Positions 1 to 11,378 of a stretch of 64,000 nt of DNA are shown in pieces. The stretch covers positions 1,705,001 through 1,769,000 of the forward strand of contig JANTQA010000012.1 in NCBI GenBank assembly GCA_027625915.1, given 5' to 3'. The notes beneath the pieces were generated by a model. It saw nothing but the letters and a program-made list of their open reading frames with translations, was not told the origin of the DNA and did not search any database. This DNA comes from Anaeramoeba flamelloides. Taxonomy: Eukaryota > Metamonada > Anaeramoebidae. How positions within the stretch are numbered: position 1 is the first letter of the stretch; each line of letters opens with the position of its first letter. The position numbers and the translations under genes were made by a program.

Positions 1-1080
1 AAAAGGTTCATTTATTATAATTTTTTTTGTTTTTGAATTTATTTTCTTGATTTCTTTAATGTTTTTTTCGATTTTTTTTGAACAGAAATACATTATTTTG
101 CTGATGTTTTTTTTGTTTTTCTTTGTCTTTTTTGTTTTTTCTTTTTCTTTTTCGTTTTCTGAATTTTCTTTTTCTTTTTCTTTTTCTTTTCCTCCCTCAA
201 AATTAATTTCTTGATTTTTGTTTTTAGTATCATTTGGAGAATTAATAGAATCTAATTTGATCAATCCTCTTGCATAACAAACCAATTTGTTTCGAACCAA
301 ATATGAATTAAGTGTTATTTTTTTTTTTTTTAATTTTGAAAAATACTGTTTATTTTCATTGTCCTCTTCGTCATTATTGTTACCAAACAAATCATTCGAG
401 TTAAAATCGTTTGAGTTAAATGCAAAATAGTCGTCGTCATCCCAATTATTTTTTGATTTGTTGTTCATGTCCGTTGTAAGTTCTTCTCCTAAATTGAGTA
501 TTTCAGACCCTAAGGTATGCTTACTGAACGTTAAATTAAATAATTTTTTTTTGGTATCGAACCATGACTCATCTGCGTGTTCAAATGTCTGAAGAATAAA
601 ATCTTGTTTTCTTGACTGCTCGATTGTTTTTTCAATTTTGGTAATCGCACGGTTATTCAATTCTGACAAATAAATGGAGAGATCATGAGTAATAATTTCT
701 TGGTCAGATTTGCTTTTCTCTTTTTCTTTTTCCTTTTCATTTTCTTTTTCATTTTCTTTTTCTTGTTCTTTTTTATTTTTTTCTTTTCCGGCGTTTTCAT
801 AAAAGGATTGGCTAATTGTTTTCCTTTTTGGTTTTTGGACACGCAAGGTATCAATTTCACGATACAATTTATCAACATCAAACCCTCTTTTGGATAATAA
901 GTATTGCCCCTTTCGATGAATACGCGACAAATTCATACGACTTGGCTTGTAGCTAGTTTTGATTTGTTGCGCACAATCCTTCGTGATTTGTTCAATATTA
1001 CTTCGTTGTAAATGGCTAACATCACCAGTAAGCTTTCTTGTTAACTGCTCACTTTGATCAAATAAGGTACTAAATGACAT
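1..1080 (-). CDS. NUP93: NUP93/Nic96-like nucleoporin, N-terminal part (gene continues beyond window start)
   Basis: The reading frame begins at ATG 1080 and stays open for 360 codons to base 1, so the 3' part of the gene lies outside the window. Nup93/Nic96 is a linker nucleoporin of the inner ring of the nuclear pore. Seen in the sequence: an N-terminus with the family pattern (FDQSEQLTRKL near residue 7), a block LLSKRGFDVDKLYREIDTL near residues 61-79 that matches the human SRGLDISHISQRLESL segment, and a block near residues 130-160 (IEQSRKQDFILQTFE) matching human IEESRKRTFGMAEEY. Two Lys/Glu/Asn tracts (about residues 98-125 and 293-315) interrupt the conserved parts and are unusual for the family. 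No intron is needed. The family call is firm; the long alpha-solenoid that follows in the family is not visible here. Confidence 0.8.
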   Translation of the reverse strand, partial: MSFSTLFDQSEQLTRKLTGDVSHLQRSNIEQITKDCAQQIKTSYKPSRMNLSRIHRKGQYLLSKRGFDVDKLYREIDTLRVQKPKRKTISQSFYENAGKEKNKKEQEKENEKENEKEKEKEKSKSDQEIITHDLSIYLSELNNRAITKIEKTIEQSRKQDFILQTFEHADESWFDTKKKLFNLTFSKHTLGSEILNLGEELTTDMNNKSKNNWDDDDYFAFNSNDFNSNDLFGNNNDEEDNENKQYFSKLKKKKITLNSYLVRNKLVCYARGLIKLDSINSPNDTKNKNQEINFEGGKEKEKEKENSENEKEKEKTKKTKKNKKNISKIMYFCSKKIEKNIKEIKKINSKTKKIIINEPF

Positions 1081-1591
1081 GAATTAAAAAAAGTATTATA
1101 AAGTGGTTGTTGAAAAATTTTAAAAAACTTTTTAATCCATAAGAATGTGAAAGAAAAATGATAACCTTCATTTCAAAAGAGAAGATTCAGATCACAGCTG
1201 AAGTTACTGTAGATGAATTTAGGTTGAGAGATAATTGATAAAATCAAAGGGATTGGAAGAAATAATTGTTTTTTTGATTTTAATTGTTTTTATTATCAAT
1301 AAAAGATTTGAGATGTTAATTGGATGATGATATATTTGAAAATGACTTTAAATGAGAAAAACTCTTTTGTTAATGTAATAAATTAGAAAGAAATTTACCA
1401 AAACCTCAAGTTGGATAATTTGAAATAGTGATCCAAGTTAACCATGTCAAGGGATGAGTAGAACAATATATTCATTGATATCAAAGAATACTGTAATTGA
1501 GAGCCAAGGATCTGAGTTCGTTCCTTTAAATGGCTCCAAAAAATCTATTCTAAAAATTATTTCAGAATAGATCCTTTGAATTTTTATTAAC

Positions 1592-2050
1592 TATTGAGAG
1601 AATAATGTTTGACACAGAAAAATTGTTGGACACCATTTTTAATTGGGAAAATTAGTAAAATTGAAAATCAAATCCAATTGATAACTAGGTGAATTTTATA
1701 TAAATCCAGGTTTAAAGGTGTTCCAAGTTCATTAATCTGTGCTTTGTGTAGAATACTCATTTGAATGGTTGATAACTAAAGTAGATCATGCTATTTTAAC
1801 AAAAATCCTCGTTAATAGTAAAGTTTACTATTAATTCTGAAAATGGTAATTTTTAAACTTGCTTTAGATTATAAGAGATAAGGTTTTGAAAAAGTAGAAT
1901 TATATTAATCCATATCCTAATAAGTAGATTATTGTTATTTTCTTTAGTTATTTCACAATCAATTGAAATTAAAAATCATTTTCAGTAAGGTTCAAAATAA
2001 AAAGTGCTGTCCAACTATTTTTCTGTGTCTAAAATTTTTCTCTCAACAGT
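1592..2050. repeat. MITE-like element with about 50-bp terminal inverted repeats
   Basis: Left arm 1594-1645 (TTGAGAGAATAATG..., then GACACAGAAAAATTGTTGGA) pairs with right arm 1999-2048, whose reverse complement reads TTGAGAGAAAAATTTTAGACA... and continues in register, with scattered mismatches. The internal 350 bp has no coding capacity. The arms and size fit a non-autonomous DNA transposon; I could not define a target duplication. Confidence 0.6.
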
Positions 2051-4641
2051 AAGGATCATAGGGAAAAATTTTTATTTTTGAATTTTTTTAGTTATTTCTC
2101 CAAATCTAATGATCAAACAAAATAATAGTATTCGGCGAATTAAAAATTCAAATTTAGAACTGTCAATAGTAACTGTTTTAATAATTTTTTATTTTCAAAT
2201 ATTTACTTAATAATTATCATATACTGATTTTCGTGTTATAAATGGGATAAAATTTCACTTAAATATCATATTTTTCAAAATAAAAATCTTCTTTTAGGAT
2301 TCTTCGTTCACATAAAGTATATGGGTATATAATCAACAAAAAATAAAAACGAAAGAAATAAATGGATAACACAAATTCCAATCTATTCGTTGAGAAATCT
2401 CATAGTAAAATAGATAAATAAAACCTGAATGAAAATGTTTTTTCATTTATCTTTCAAATCCTAGTTAAAAAAAAGAGTAATTATTTTGGTATACTTTTTA
2501 ATAAGGAAAGTTGTATTATCACCATATTTACAAAATGATGAAAATAATTCGTCAAACAAAACTATTATAATAATTATTGAATTTTTGAGAATAATCGAAT
2601 TTTTTAAATATATTACTTATTTGCTTAACTATAAACACATTTATTAAAAAGTTATTTTGCAACTCTGAAGTCAGAATGTTTATCTTTTATTCTTAATATT
2701 GTCCAGGGGTGCAATATTTTTTCAAAATATTGGTTTTTTAACCAATATATTTATATTTTTTAATTTGCGAAGATAAGCAAAAAATAATGTGTTTTTTATG
2801 AATTTTTTTCAAGGCATTTTAACAACGAAAAACTATTGCGATTTACAAGCAAAAAAATGAAACTTAATCTGTATGTGATCTATGGTAGATCTTAATCTCT
2901 TAAGAACCTAAAACTGAGATTTTAGAATCCTATATGTTATTTTGTTCGTTTGATTCTTTGATAAATATAATAACTAATTAGGTATGCAATAGTTCAAAAA
3001 AAAACAATAAAACAAAAAATTTAAATTGTAATACATTTATATTTTATGTGGATTTTTAAATATCAATGTAATTTAATATTTTTTTATGTAAATTCCGGCT
3101 TTTGATATTTATTTCAATACAATTCCAGTATTTTTTTATTTTTTCGCATTTCCTGTAATGGAAAAAAAAAGTTATATTAACTGTTATACCAATATTAAGA
3201 ATTGAAATGAATTCCTTGACCAATAAAATAATAAAGGATCATTAATATCAAAGATAATAAAACTTACTCAATTTTTACTTATTGTGAAACCATAATTAAT
3301 AATCTCTTAATTTCAAATTGAATGAAGAGTTACTTATTGAAAGGTGAATTTAAAATGGTTAAAAAAAGGTTATTTACTCTGCTTTTTCATGATAAAAGAT
3401 TGATACAAAATAGATTTATACTGAAAAATGAAATTTAATAAAATTTTACAATTTTCAAAACATAAAGAAGGTCTTTATTTTTTTTTGGAATATTTATTTT
3501 GGAAAATCACCATTACAATTTCGAAAATAAAGTACAAAAAATTATTTAATTGATACTAAAAAAATTAAAACAGTATTTAATTGCTTTTTTTACAGTGAAA
3601 TTTTTCATCAAAAAATTAAATCTTTAATAGATATAGGGAATCTTTTACTGTTTCAATTGATGAGATTTACTTTTTGAGATTGTTTATTTCCAAGTGAATT
3701 TTAAAATATTATAATATATACGAGAAAAAAAAACATTTATTCTTTGAATGATTGGTAGTAATTATTTTTTATTTTATTCTGATTGGTGTAAATAACAAAA
3801 AAAGAGAAAATTGATTTTTCAACCAATAGATTAGAAGAGTTTAATTTCATTTAGTTTTAATTTTTTTTATTTTGGTGGTGTCTATTCTACTCAGTACAGA
3901 AAAAAAGGACTTGTATTTTTTAAAGAAAAGATATTCAGATCAAAATTCTTTTTTTGCAAAAAAAAAAATAATTGGTTTCATGGTATTTGTTCAAACCCTC
4001 AAGAAAAAAATGTAAATTCATCACTTCTGACTGCCCTTAAAATTATTTTGATTTCAGCAACTAAGAAATATAAAATATTGAAAATTATTTTTATTTTTTT
4101 TTCATTTTTTATATAAGGTTCTTGGAATTGGTAGGAATAAAATAATGAATAAAGAATTCGGGTTAACGATATCGTAATCAAATTTCGTTTTGTGTATTTA
4201 GTAATGCAAATTCGTTAAATAAATAGTATCCCCATATATTAAGAAATATAAATTTATTCTTTTTATGATGATAAAATCTTCTCTAGAATTGTTTTGGTTT
4301 TTTTAGTGAAAAATATTAACTTTTTGGTTATTCTTTTTAATTTTTTTTTCTTTTAATACTCGGAATTTAAAGAAATAAAGATCAAAATTAGCTATTTATA
4401 TATTTCTTGGTTTAAGTGATAATTTAAACCATAAGTATTCTTGAAAAGAAGAAATGTATTTTTTAATTGGAAATTCAGGGTTCCCAGGTAGACACAAATT
4501 ATTTTGACAAGAGAGGGTTTCTTGGTATTTAGTTATTCTGTCAAAAAAATTCAGATGATTTTTTGACAATTTATTGTCCAAAATAATTTAACACTTTTAT
4601 TGACTGTAAATTCTTACTCATAAACAGTGGATAAAACTTTT

Positions 4642-4819
4642 TTAAGGGGCTATTCTCTATTATTGTTTTTTGATAATTTCTAAATAAGGACTCCTTATCT
4701 AGAAATAAGTTTAATATTGAAAACAAACAGTATTTTCCAAATATAAATAATTGACAAAAAATTTTGCCAAATCTCTATTAAATTTAAGTAAAAAAATTTT
4801 ATAGAGATTAGTCCCTTAA
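4642..4819. repeat. TTAA-flanked MITE, 178 bp (reference copy of the short family)
   Basis: The element is bounded by TTAA on both sides. Left end TTAAGGGGCTATTCTCTATT; the reverse complement of the right end is TTAAGGGACTAATCTCTAT. This uninterrupted copy aligns, in reverse complement, with the two halves of the disrupted copy at 7106-8737 and so serves as the pre-insertion reference. TTAA ends suggest piggyBac-like target choice (inference), although piggyBac termini usually begin CCC rather than GGG. Confidence 0.7.
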
Positions 4820-5552
4820 GAAAAATATTAAGAGAATGTTTATTGAATTTTTTAGTCACATACCAAAATAAATGTATGGTTTTTCTAATATAGGTTCAGA
4901 ACCTGAAGAATTCCTTTTGAATGTAAACCCTAGAGTGTATGAGTTATAAATCAGAATCAAATTTCACTTCATTTTATTTCTGTTTTTGAATGATTTTAAA
5001 GTCTTAAATTCAAATCTAAGGTTAATTGTAAAATAAAAAGATCAAAATTTTCATTCAGCTTTTCATAAAATCACATTCCGAGAATTAAAGTAAATTATCA
5101 AAACTTCCTATTCTAAAAGGTAAATTAATGATTTAACTTGGTTTTTACGAATGAAAAAATTGGAAATGTTCTCATGATTATAAATTATAATTTTGGAAAG
5201 CTGAATGAAAATTTTGTTCCAGTTATTTATACAACAAATAGTATACTGCATTTCATTTGCTTGTTCCCTTTCTGCTGTATACTCTCCCATGTATTTTGGA
5301 TAAACAAAAAACCCGAAATAAAAGTATTTTTTTTGAAAATGCGGATAATCAACTTAAATTGTGTCCTTTTGATATTTCCAATACCCACAGAACAACTTTT
5401 TGGTAACACTTTATTAAAATAAAACCAATAAATTTTTCAGTTTAAAAGTGATAACTCAATGATCTTATTCAAAAAAAACAGTTGAGCTCTTTCATTTTTT
5501 CTTTTTTTTCGTTGATTTCCTCTTTAACAAAAAATTTTCAAAAAATAATATT

Positions 5553-5888
5553 ATGTCTCTTGGAAAAAGTCCAATTATGATGGCTGTAGGTGCTGTGGGA
5601 GCACTTGTTGGATCACGAATCCTAGTGTCAACCTTGATGGAGCATGGACCTAAATTGCTTACAAAAGCCTTTAATTCTTCGAAATATGGGTTTGATATGA
5701 AAATGAACAAAACAGAAGCTTCCAAAATTCTTGGCGTAAGTTTAAATGCTTCCCAAGATGATATCAAAAAAAGACACAGACGTTTGATGTATCTTAACCA
5801 TCCCGATAGAGGTGGTTCGCCTTTAATTTCTACAAAAATTAATGAAGCCAAAGAGCTCTTATTTGGTGGCAAAAGCACACAAAATTAA
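5553..5888 (+). CDS. PAM18: Pam18/Tim14-like J-protein (DNAJC15/19 type)
   Basis: This 111-residue protein carries the signature of the J-protein that stimulates mtHsp70 at the inner-membrane import motor. Residues 8-28 form one hydrophobic segment rich in Gly/Ala (MAVGAVGALVGSRILV), as in Tim14; a short linker leads to a C-terminal J domain from about residue 53 (KTEASKILGVSLNASQDDIK) with an intact HPDRGG (residues 89-94) and the family ending KINEAKELL. Length and layout match yeast Pam18 without its N-terminal extension. It is intronless, with ATG at 5553 and TAA at the end. A mitochondrion or a related organelle with protein import is implied. Downstream is a T-rich 3' flank. Confidence 0.9.
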   Translation: MSLGKSPIMMAVGAVGALVGSRILVSTLMEHGPKLLTKAFNSSKYGFDMKMNKTEASKILGVSLNASQDDIKKRHRRLMYLNHPDRGGSPLISTKINEAKELLFGGKSTQN

Positions 5889-6171
5889 TCAAATACAAGT
5901 TTTAATTCTTTTTTTTTCTTTTTCATCTGTTTGTTTGAATACAAGGCTTTAGTCTTTTATTTGTTTTTTTTAAAAGAAGATTTTTATTAATTTAGTTTTA
6001 TTTTTTTTTTTTGTTTTTGGTTAGGTCTTTATGTTCATCAAAATCAAAAATAAAATGACACAAAATTAAACTTTGTGTTCTTCTTAAAAAATCCAACATT
6101 TCAAATTTTTGTTCAAATAAAATCTGTTGAAGACTTTAATCTTATTTTTTTTTCAGGCGATTTAGAACGTT

Positions 6172-6212
<41 letters not shown>

Positions 6213-6860
6213 AACAAAGACAAAAAAATACAAACAAAAATATTTTTTTGTTTTCTTATCAATTAAACTGTTCGATTTATTGGAAGTGGAATAAGAACAC
6301 TTGGTTCCTCTTTTAATTTTATTTCATACAAATTCTTTTGAATTGATTTTTAATGTTTTTTGGATCTTCCACTTTTGTTATTCAATAGACTCATCATAAT
6401 TCTTTGGAAAAGAACCTTTAAAATCAATCAAATAACCCAAATTTATTTGTTTTCATTAATTTAGTCTTTTAACCACTTATTTATAATACTGATAAATTCA
6501 AACACAGGTAATAAACTTTTTATTCAATTTCCATTTTTGTAAATCTATCAACTCAACTTTTCAAACAGTTCTTTGGTAGAGTATTGAAAAAACAACTAAT
6601 TTTTAGTTCAATTTCCCATTATGTAATCTCATCTCTCAGCTTTTAAAACAACTCAAATGAAAGAATATTTTGAAGATCAACTAATTTTACAAAGTTACTT
6701 TAGATTTAAAGCAATAAAATACTTTATTCAAATTCAAGGGAAACAATTTGTAAAATGGAAAGTAAAGTAAAAATTTTCAGACACCTATTTGAATTTATCA
6801 GTTAGGTTTTTTTGGTAACTCTTTTAATTTGATCCTTTGGTTTTGAATGAAGGGAGAAGG
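5889..6860. other. 3' flank of Pam18, no gene seen
   Basis: AT-rich spacer with a run of about 35 T at 6176-6210. Reverse-complement similarity to the plus-strand LINE copy near 44230-44330 begins around 6790-6930, so part of this stretch is probably the decayed continuation of the LINE fragment that follows. Confidence 0.4.
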
Positions 6861-7105
6861 TACATTTTACCAATTTTGATTACCACAGTTTATGGAAAAC
6901 TGAATTATTCAAATCATTTCTTTAATTGAATACAGCCAATATTTTTAATAAATATGAGATTGGATATATCTTAGTATAATATATTTTACATATCAATTAA
7001 AAAAGGGAAATCAAAAAAAATGTAAAAATTGATTAAGAAAATATTAATAAAAAAATCATTTATTTCTTGATCTTATTGGTAATTTTTGATAAAATGAATT
7101 TTTCT

Positions 7106-8737
7106 TTAAGGGACTAATCTATATTACATTTTTTTTATTTAATTTAAGAGAGATTGAGAAAATTTTTTGCCAATTACTTAGATTTGAAAAACCTATTTAT
7201 TTTTTTTTTTATTGTTGAAGAAGTGTACATTACACTCTAGTTGCTCTTTTACTTAAATTGCCTTTAGAGATAATTTAAGTGTAAAATCATAGATTTCACG
7301 ATTATTAATTAATGAAAATAATTTCAAATAATCACAGTTTAAAATTAATATCATTAAGATTTATTTCTATGAATTTTTGATGAAAAATTAATATATTTTT
7401 TTCATAAGAAGGACATACCCATAAAAAATGATTAATATTTTCTATTATTTCTTTATGTTCATATTTTAAACATAAAGTAAAAAATTCAAATGAATTTTTA
7501 TCTATTACATAATAGTATCTGTTTAGTTAGTTAGTAAATGTTCTGTGTTTTAGGATTGTTGAGCTTGATGGATAACTTAAGCTTTTTTGAGTTTTAAATA
7601 AAGAGTTTTGATATTTTATTATTTTGAAATATTTCTGCACTTTCCAGCTCTTTAGAATTCAATAATTCATTATATGTATATTTATCAATTTCTTCTTTCA
7701 ATTCAATTAATTTTTTAATTTCCAATTGATTTTATTATTGGTTCGTTGATTAAATTATATTAATTTATCCAAATAAGGGAGAGATAAATTTTTTAATTTT
7801 TTTTTTGAATTTGAATTTTTTTTATTAACCAAAATTATCAGATTTTCAATTTTAAATACTGTTTTGTAAATAATAATTGGTGTGTTTCTGTTTATTTTAC
7901 ATATTCCACCCTAATAAAAAAAAAGTTTTTTATAATATGTTGTAAAGGTGTTATAAACGTTTAAAATGTTAGAAAAATTTATCATAAAAACTTTTAAAAC
8001 ATAAGTATTTGTTAAAAAGTGTGTTATACAATTTGTAACAATTTATAAGTCTTTTATAAGAATATTTTTTCAAAAAATATTGAAAAAATCATCATATCAA
8101 AGGAAATTTTGTTATAAAAATGTTAAATAGATGTTATACAAAAAGTTTTTTTATTAGGGCAGTAATACATGAATTAATCCAAGAATTTAAATAATTTGGG
8201 GTTTTTATTTCATAATTAAAAATTTCTAATCGATAAGTTAATTGGATTAATATAAAAGATTTAATCAATCTTATTTTTTAAGTTATTGTTAAGAGAATTG
8301 TTGTTAAATAATTGTTTAGATTTATTAAACGCCTCTTCTAATTTTTTTAAATTATAGACTATATCTGAGATTTTATCTCAATAAATATACAAATATTTAA
8401 TTTGTTTTTAAATCTTTTGATATAATTGTTTTATCTTTATTAGATTTTAACCCAAATTGGATAATAATTTCATATACTGAATTTAATTTTTGATTTAAAT
8501 AATTTTTCTATCCTTTTATAATTAGGATTAAATCATCTGTAAAAAATTGACAATGGTTTGTTAATGGTATGATTTTCAATAAAAGAAAATGAGAAATTAG
8601 AGCAAATAAAATAGGAGGCAATGGGTCCCCTTGAATATACCGAAAAACTTGTTTATTTTCAATATTAAATATATTTCTAGATAAGGAATCCTTATTTAGA
8701 AATTGGAAAAAAATAATAATAGAGACTAGTCCCTTAA
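7106..8737. repeat. TTAA MITE split by a LINE insertion
   Basis: The left end TTAAGGGACTAATC (7106) and right end ...GACTAGTCCCTTAA (8737) are the two termini of the 178-bp MITE family. Aligning the reverse complement of the intact copy (4642-4819) shows that the halves 7106-7203 and 8642-8737 are the two sides of one MITE, with about 1.44 kb of LINE DNA between them. Confidence 0.7.
7204..8641 (-). mobile_element. 5'-truncated LINE copy (RT C-terminal part to 3' end), with poly(A) and target duplication
   Basis: Read on the minus strand, this copy starts at the RT motif QGDPLPPILFAL (8600-8633), continues with the catalytic block FTDDLIL (8530-8548, YxDD-like), and has a zinc-knuckle-like segment ending HFLWVCPSYE (about 7405-7500). 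Its 3' end is marked by a T-run on the plus strand (7201-7210), i.e. a poly(A) tail. The flanks form an imperfect 17-bp direct repeat: GAAAAACCTATTTATTT at 7186 and GAAAAACTTGTTTATTT at 8642. Multiple stops make it a pseudo-copy. 5' truncation plus a poly(A) tail is the hallmark of target-primed reverse transcription. Confidence 0.75.
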
Positions 8738-9876
8738 AAAAGATTTGTTTTCAATTCTGGATTGAAAATACTATTGTGTGTAACATTTTTAAATAATCAA
8801 TTAATTTTTTTTTTCTAAAGGATTTCCAAAATGAATTTTAATCCTTATTTCATTTAATTCATCACATTCTAGTTTTATTTCAGAAAATAGGATGTTTTTT
8901 AGATTCATCTTTAAATAAAGATTTATTGGATTTAATTCCTTTGATTAATAATTATTTATTTTCCATTTAAATGAGAAGTCAAAATAATTCTGAATACTTA
9001 TTTTAATTTTTTTCTAAAATTTTCTTTTATTTTGGGTTGAATCTTTTGTAACTGTTTTGTGATTCTGAGAATTCATCCCCTTTATTTTAATTTTTGAAAT
9101 AGTATTCTTTATTTTGGTTTTGTTTGATTAAAATATTTGATAAAAGAATTTGAAAACAAATTTGTAAAAAAATGTTTAGTAAAATAATAATAAATACAAA
9201 TGGGCCAAGAAATTTAAGGTAATTTATTGTTTGGATTCATCCAAATTAAGAAGAAAAGTAAAAAAAATCTTACAAATTGGCTTTTTTCAATTTTTTTTTT
9301 TTCATTTTTGATTTCAACAAATTTATTTGGAATGGTGATCTTTCGTGTTTGGTCTTCTAAAAGAAAATATTTATTTCAAATACATATCTTTTTGGATCTA
9401 TTTTATTGGTTTACTCTTGGGGTAATTTCACTCATTCGTATAAACACATTTCTAGATTCAAAAACAAATTTACTTCCTTAAATGGAAAAAATAATATTCA
9501 AAAATTTGAAAAATTTAAGATTCTACTCTGGTTAAATTTTGCTTTGGGTTCTTTTTTCTTTTCACAAATAGAGTTGCGAAAGTGAAATTCCGGTTTCAAA
9601 GTTTTGATACCTGGTGACACTCAAAAAAATCTTTTTCCAGTTAGGTTCTCTAATTAGAATTTTTCAAAAATTTTTAAGGATTATTCGAATTTTATTGTTA
9701 GTGAATACTATTTTTCCACCTAGTAACATATTTATAGACTTTGGAGAAATATGATCTCCAGGATCTTGCTAACTTGAAAAATTTTGGTTTTTTTTGGAAA
9801 ATTTAGGGTTGGGTAAAAAAAATTTCTCTTCATCAAATCCAAATTATTCTCAACAAATTTTGAAGAAAGAAATTTC

Positions 9877-9975
9877 ATTAGGAAAATGTCACGCCACTTT
9901 CTTTTCAAGTATTTTAGAGTCTAGTGATAGAGTATAAATATACTTGAAAAGAAGGTGGAGTGGCATTTTCCTAAT
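9877..9975. repeat. Hairpin of two 36-bp arms
   Basis: Arms 9877-9912 (ATTAGGAAAATG...CAAGTAT) and 9940-9975 are inverted copies with 33 of 36 positions matching by eye, separated by 27 bp. It lies 290 bp upstream of the TBCC-like gene. It could be a tiny palindromic MITE or a structured transcript element; nothing here distinguishes these. Confidence 0.65.
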
Positions 9976-10262
9976 ATCAAAAAAAAGGGCTTTTTAGTTT
10001 TGTCTTGTTTTGTTTGGGAAATTTGAAAAGTTTTTAGTCGAAAAATGATTAACAAGCCAAATCCAAAAAAGCCAAAAATTGCAATATTTTGACTCTTCAT
10101 CAATTCATTTTCTTTTAAAGCTTTTTTTCTATTTATAGTATTTTATTTCAACCCTCACTGAGCATAAAATTCGAATAGTCCTTAAATGTTCCAACTTCTT
10201 AAAACATTTTTTTCAATATCTTCTTGAATTTCTTTGTAAGTGCTGAATCTTTTTTCTTTCCA

Positions 10263-11378
10263 ATGATTGGCGAATTACAAAAAAGATCTGAATTAAGAAG
10301 AAAGGCAATTTTAACTGAAAGACAACAACAAAAACAAATTCAAGAATCAAATAAAAACCCTGAAGAGAACGCAGAATTATTTACAAAAAATTTTAATGAA
10401 CAAATCAAACTGATCGAAGAAGCAATTTCCAAAAAAGAAACATTTCTGAATTCAACTCTAAAACTAAAAACAAGCTATTTAAATAATATTGATTCTGAAA
10501 TCAAAAAATTAATTACTTTACTTTCTGAATCTACACTTTTTATACCAAGGTACGATCAACAAACATCACAAAGAAAAATTGAATCGTTCATAGAAATACA
10601 TCAAAACCTTCGATCAGAATTAATACCAAAAAAGAGATTTAAATTTAAGTCTCGTAAAAAATTGCCAACAAGGTCCCAAAAAAACGGAAAACAAACAGAA
10701 TTCGGAAAAGAAAAAGAAAAAGAAAAAGAAAAAGAAAAAGAAAAAGAAAAAGAAAAAGAAAAAGAAAAAGAAAAAGAAAAAGAAAAAGAAAAAGAAAAAG
10801 AAAAAGAAAAAGAAAAAAAAGAAAAAACAAATCAAACAAAAAAGAATAAATCAACCAATAACGACGGAAACAATGAAAATTCAATTTCTTTCAAAAATCT
10901 GACAAACGAACAAAAGCTATTAAACCGCGAACAATGCTTAGATCGCGACATCTTTCTCTCGAATTTAAAAAATTGTAAATTGTCGATACCAGTTTTACTT
11001 TCTTCATTAAAGATAGACCGGATTTATGACTCAGTTATTTGTGTTGGCCCTGTAAAAGGATCTATTCATTTAGAGTCATGTAAAAACTGTGTATTTTTTC
11101 TTGCTTCGCAACAAATCAGAATCCATGACGCAAACAATTGTAAATTTTATCTGTATGCCTCAAGCTCCCCGATTATTGAAACTTCTTCGAATGTTGGGTT
11201 TTCCCCTTACAACTTTTCTTATCCAAGCCTTAAAAATGATTTGTTGGAATGCAATTTTGATAAATCTTCAAACCAATGGGACAATGTTAAAGATTTTAAT
11301 TGGCTCAGAAGTTCAAAATCTCCAAATTGGTATATTATTGACGAAAAGAAAAGAGAGTCAAAAATAATTGAAAAATAA
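10263..11378 (+). CDS. TBCC: Tubulin-folding cofactor C-like protein (TBCC domain)
   Basis: TBCC is the GTPase-activating cofactor that triggers release of folded alpha/beta-tubulin from the cofactor complex. The only ATG start in frame is at 10263 (MIGELQKRSELRRKAIL); the frame upstream to 10224 has only a TTG. The 371-residue product has an N-terminal helical region (about 1-130, matching the TBCC spectrin-like part), a tract of about 20 Lys-Glu repeats (about 147-185), then a C-terminal CARP/TBCC beta-helix domain (about 221-360). The catalytic motif QxRxH is present as QQIRIH, with the arginine finger near residue 286, followed by SPIIETSSNVGFSPYN and DNVKDFNWLRSSKSPNW, which match human TBCC closely. 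The KE tract is a species-specific insertion. No intron. Confidence 0.92.
   Translation: MIGELQKRSELRRKAILTERQQQKQIQESNKNPEENAELFTKNFNEQIKLIEEAISKKETFLNSTLKLKTSYLNNIDSEIKKLITLLSESTLFIPRYDQQTSQRKIESFIEIHQNLRSELIPKKRFKFKSRKKLPTRSQKNGKQTEFGKEKEKEKEKEKEKEKEKEKEKEKEKEKEKEKEKEKEKKEKTNQTKKNKSTNNDGNNENSISFKNLTNEQKLLNREQCLDRDIFLSNLKNCKLSIPVLLSSLKIDRIYDSVICVGPVKGSIHLESCKNCVFFLASQQIRIHDANNCKFYLYASSSPIIETSSNVGFSPYNFSYPSLKNDLLECNFDKSSNQWDNVKDFNWLRSSKSPNWYIIDEKKRESKIIEK
10703..10818 (+). repeat. (GAAAAA)n coding microsatellite
   Basis: About nineteen tandem GAAAAA units encode the Lys-Glu tract of the TBCC-like protein. The related but less pure repeats in NUP93 (minus strand) and the ArfGAP gene show the same Lys/Glu coding bias. 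Confidence 0.9.

Larger units (their letters stand above)
1081..5552. other. Intergenic region with two MITE-like repeats
   Basis: This is 4.5 kb of AT-rich DNA between the divergent NUP93 and Pam18 genes. I see no convincing exon; the longest open frames here are about 60-95 codons, biased to Phe/Ile/Asn/Lys, and unlike any family. It holds an inverted-repeat element (1592-2050) and a TTAA-flanked MITE (4642-4819), both listed separately. Confidence 0.6.
6860..9485 (-). mobile_element. LINE fragment (5'/middle part), interrupted by a nested MITE
   Basis: Segments 6860-7105 and 8738-9485 together align with the contiguous copy at 18640-19625 and, in reverse complement, with copies at 43290-44240 and 55740-56670. 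On the minus strand a conserved but decayed coding stretch near 8820-8960 reads like ILFSEIKLECDELNEIRIKI..., in the region upstream of the reverse transcriptase motif seen in the 43-kb copy. All copies carry stops in every frame, so this is a dead non-LTR retrotransposon. Its middle is occupied by the TTAA element at 7106-8737. Confidence 0.6.

Noticed and set aside
685-897. Open frame rich in Phe on the plus strand
   Set aside because: Antisense shadow of the Lys/Glu tract of the NUP93 gene.
5138-5422. 94-codon frame with its antisense partner
   Set aside because: TTG-type or repeat-like starts, composition of translated AT-rich noise, no family similarity.
10224-10262. Upstream extension of the TBCC frame
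   Set aside because: Begins with TTG, not ATG; the ATG at 10263 starts a family-like N-terminus.
10620-10884. Poly-Phe and Leu/Phe frames on the minus strand
   Set aside because: Antisense of the GAAAAA repeat in the TBCC gene.
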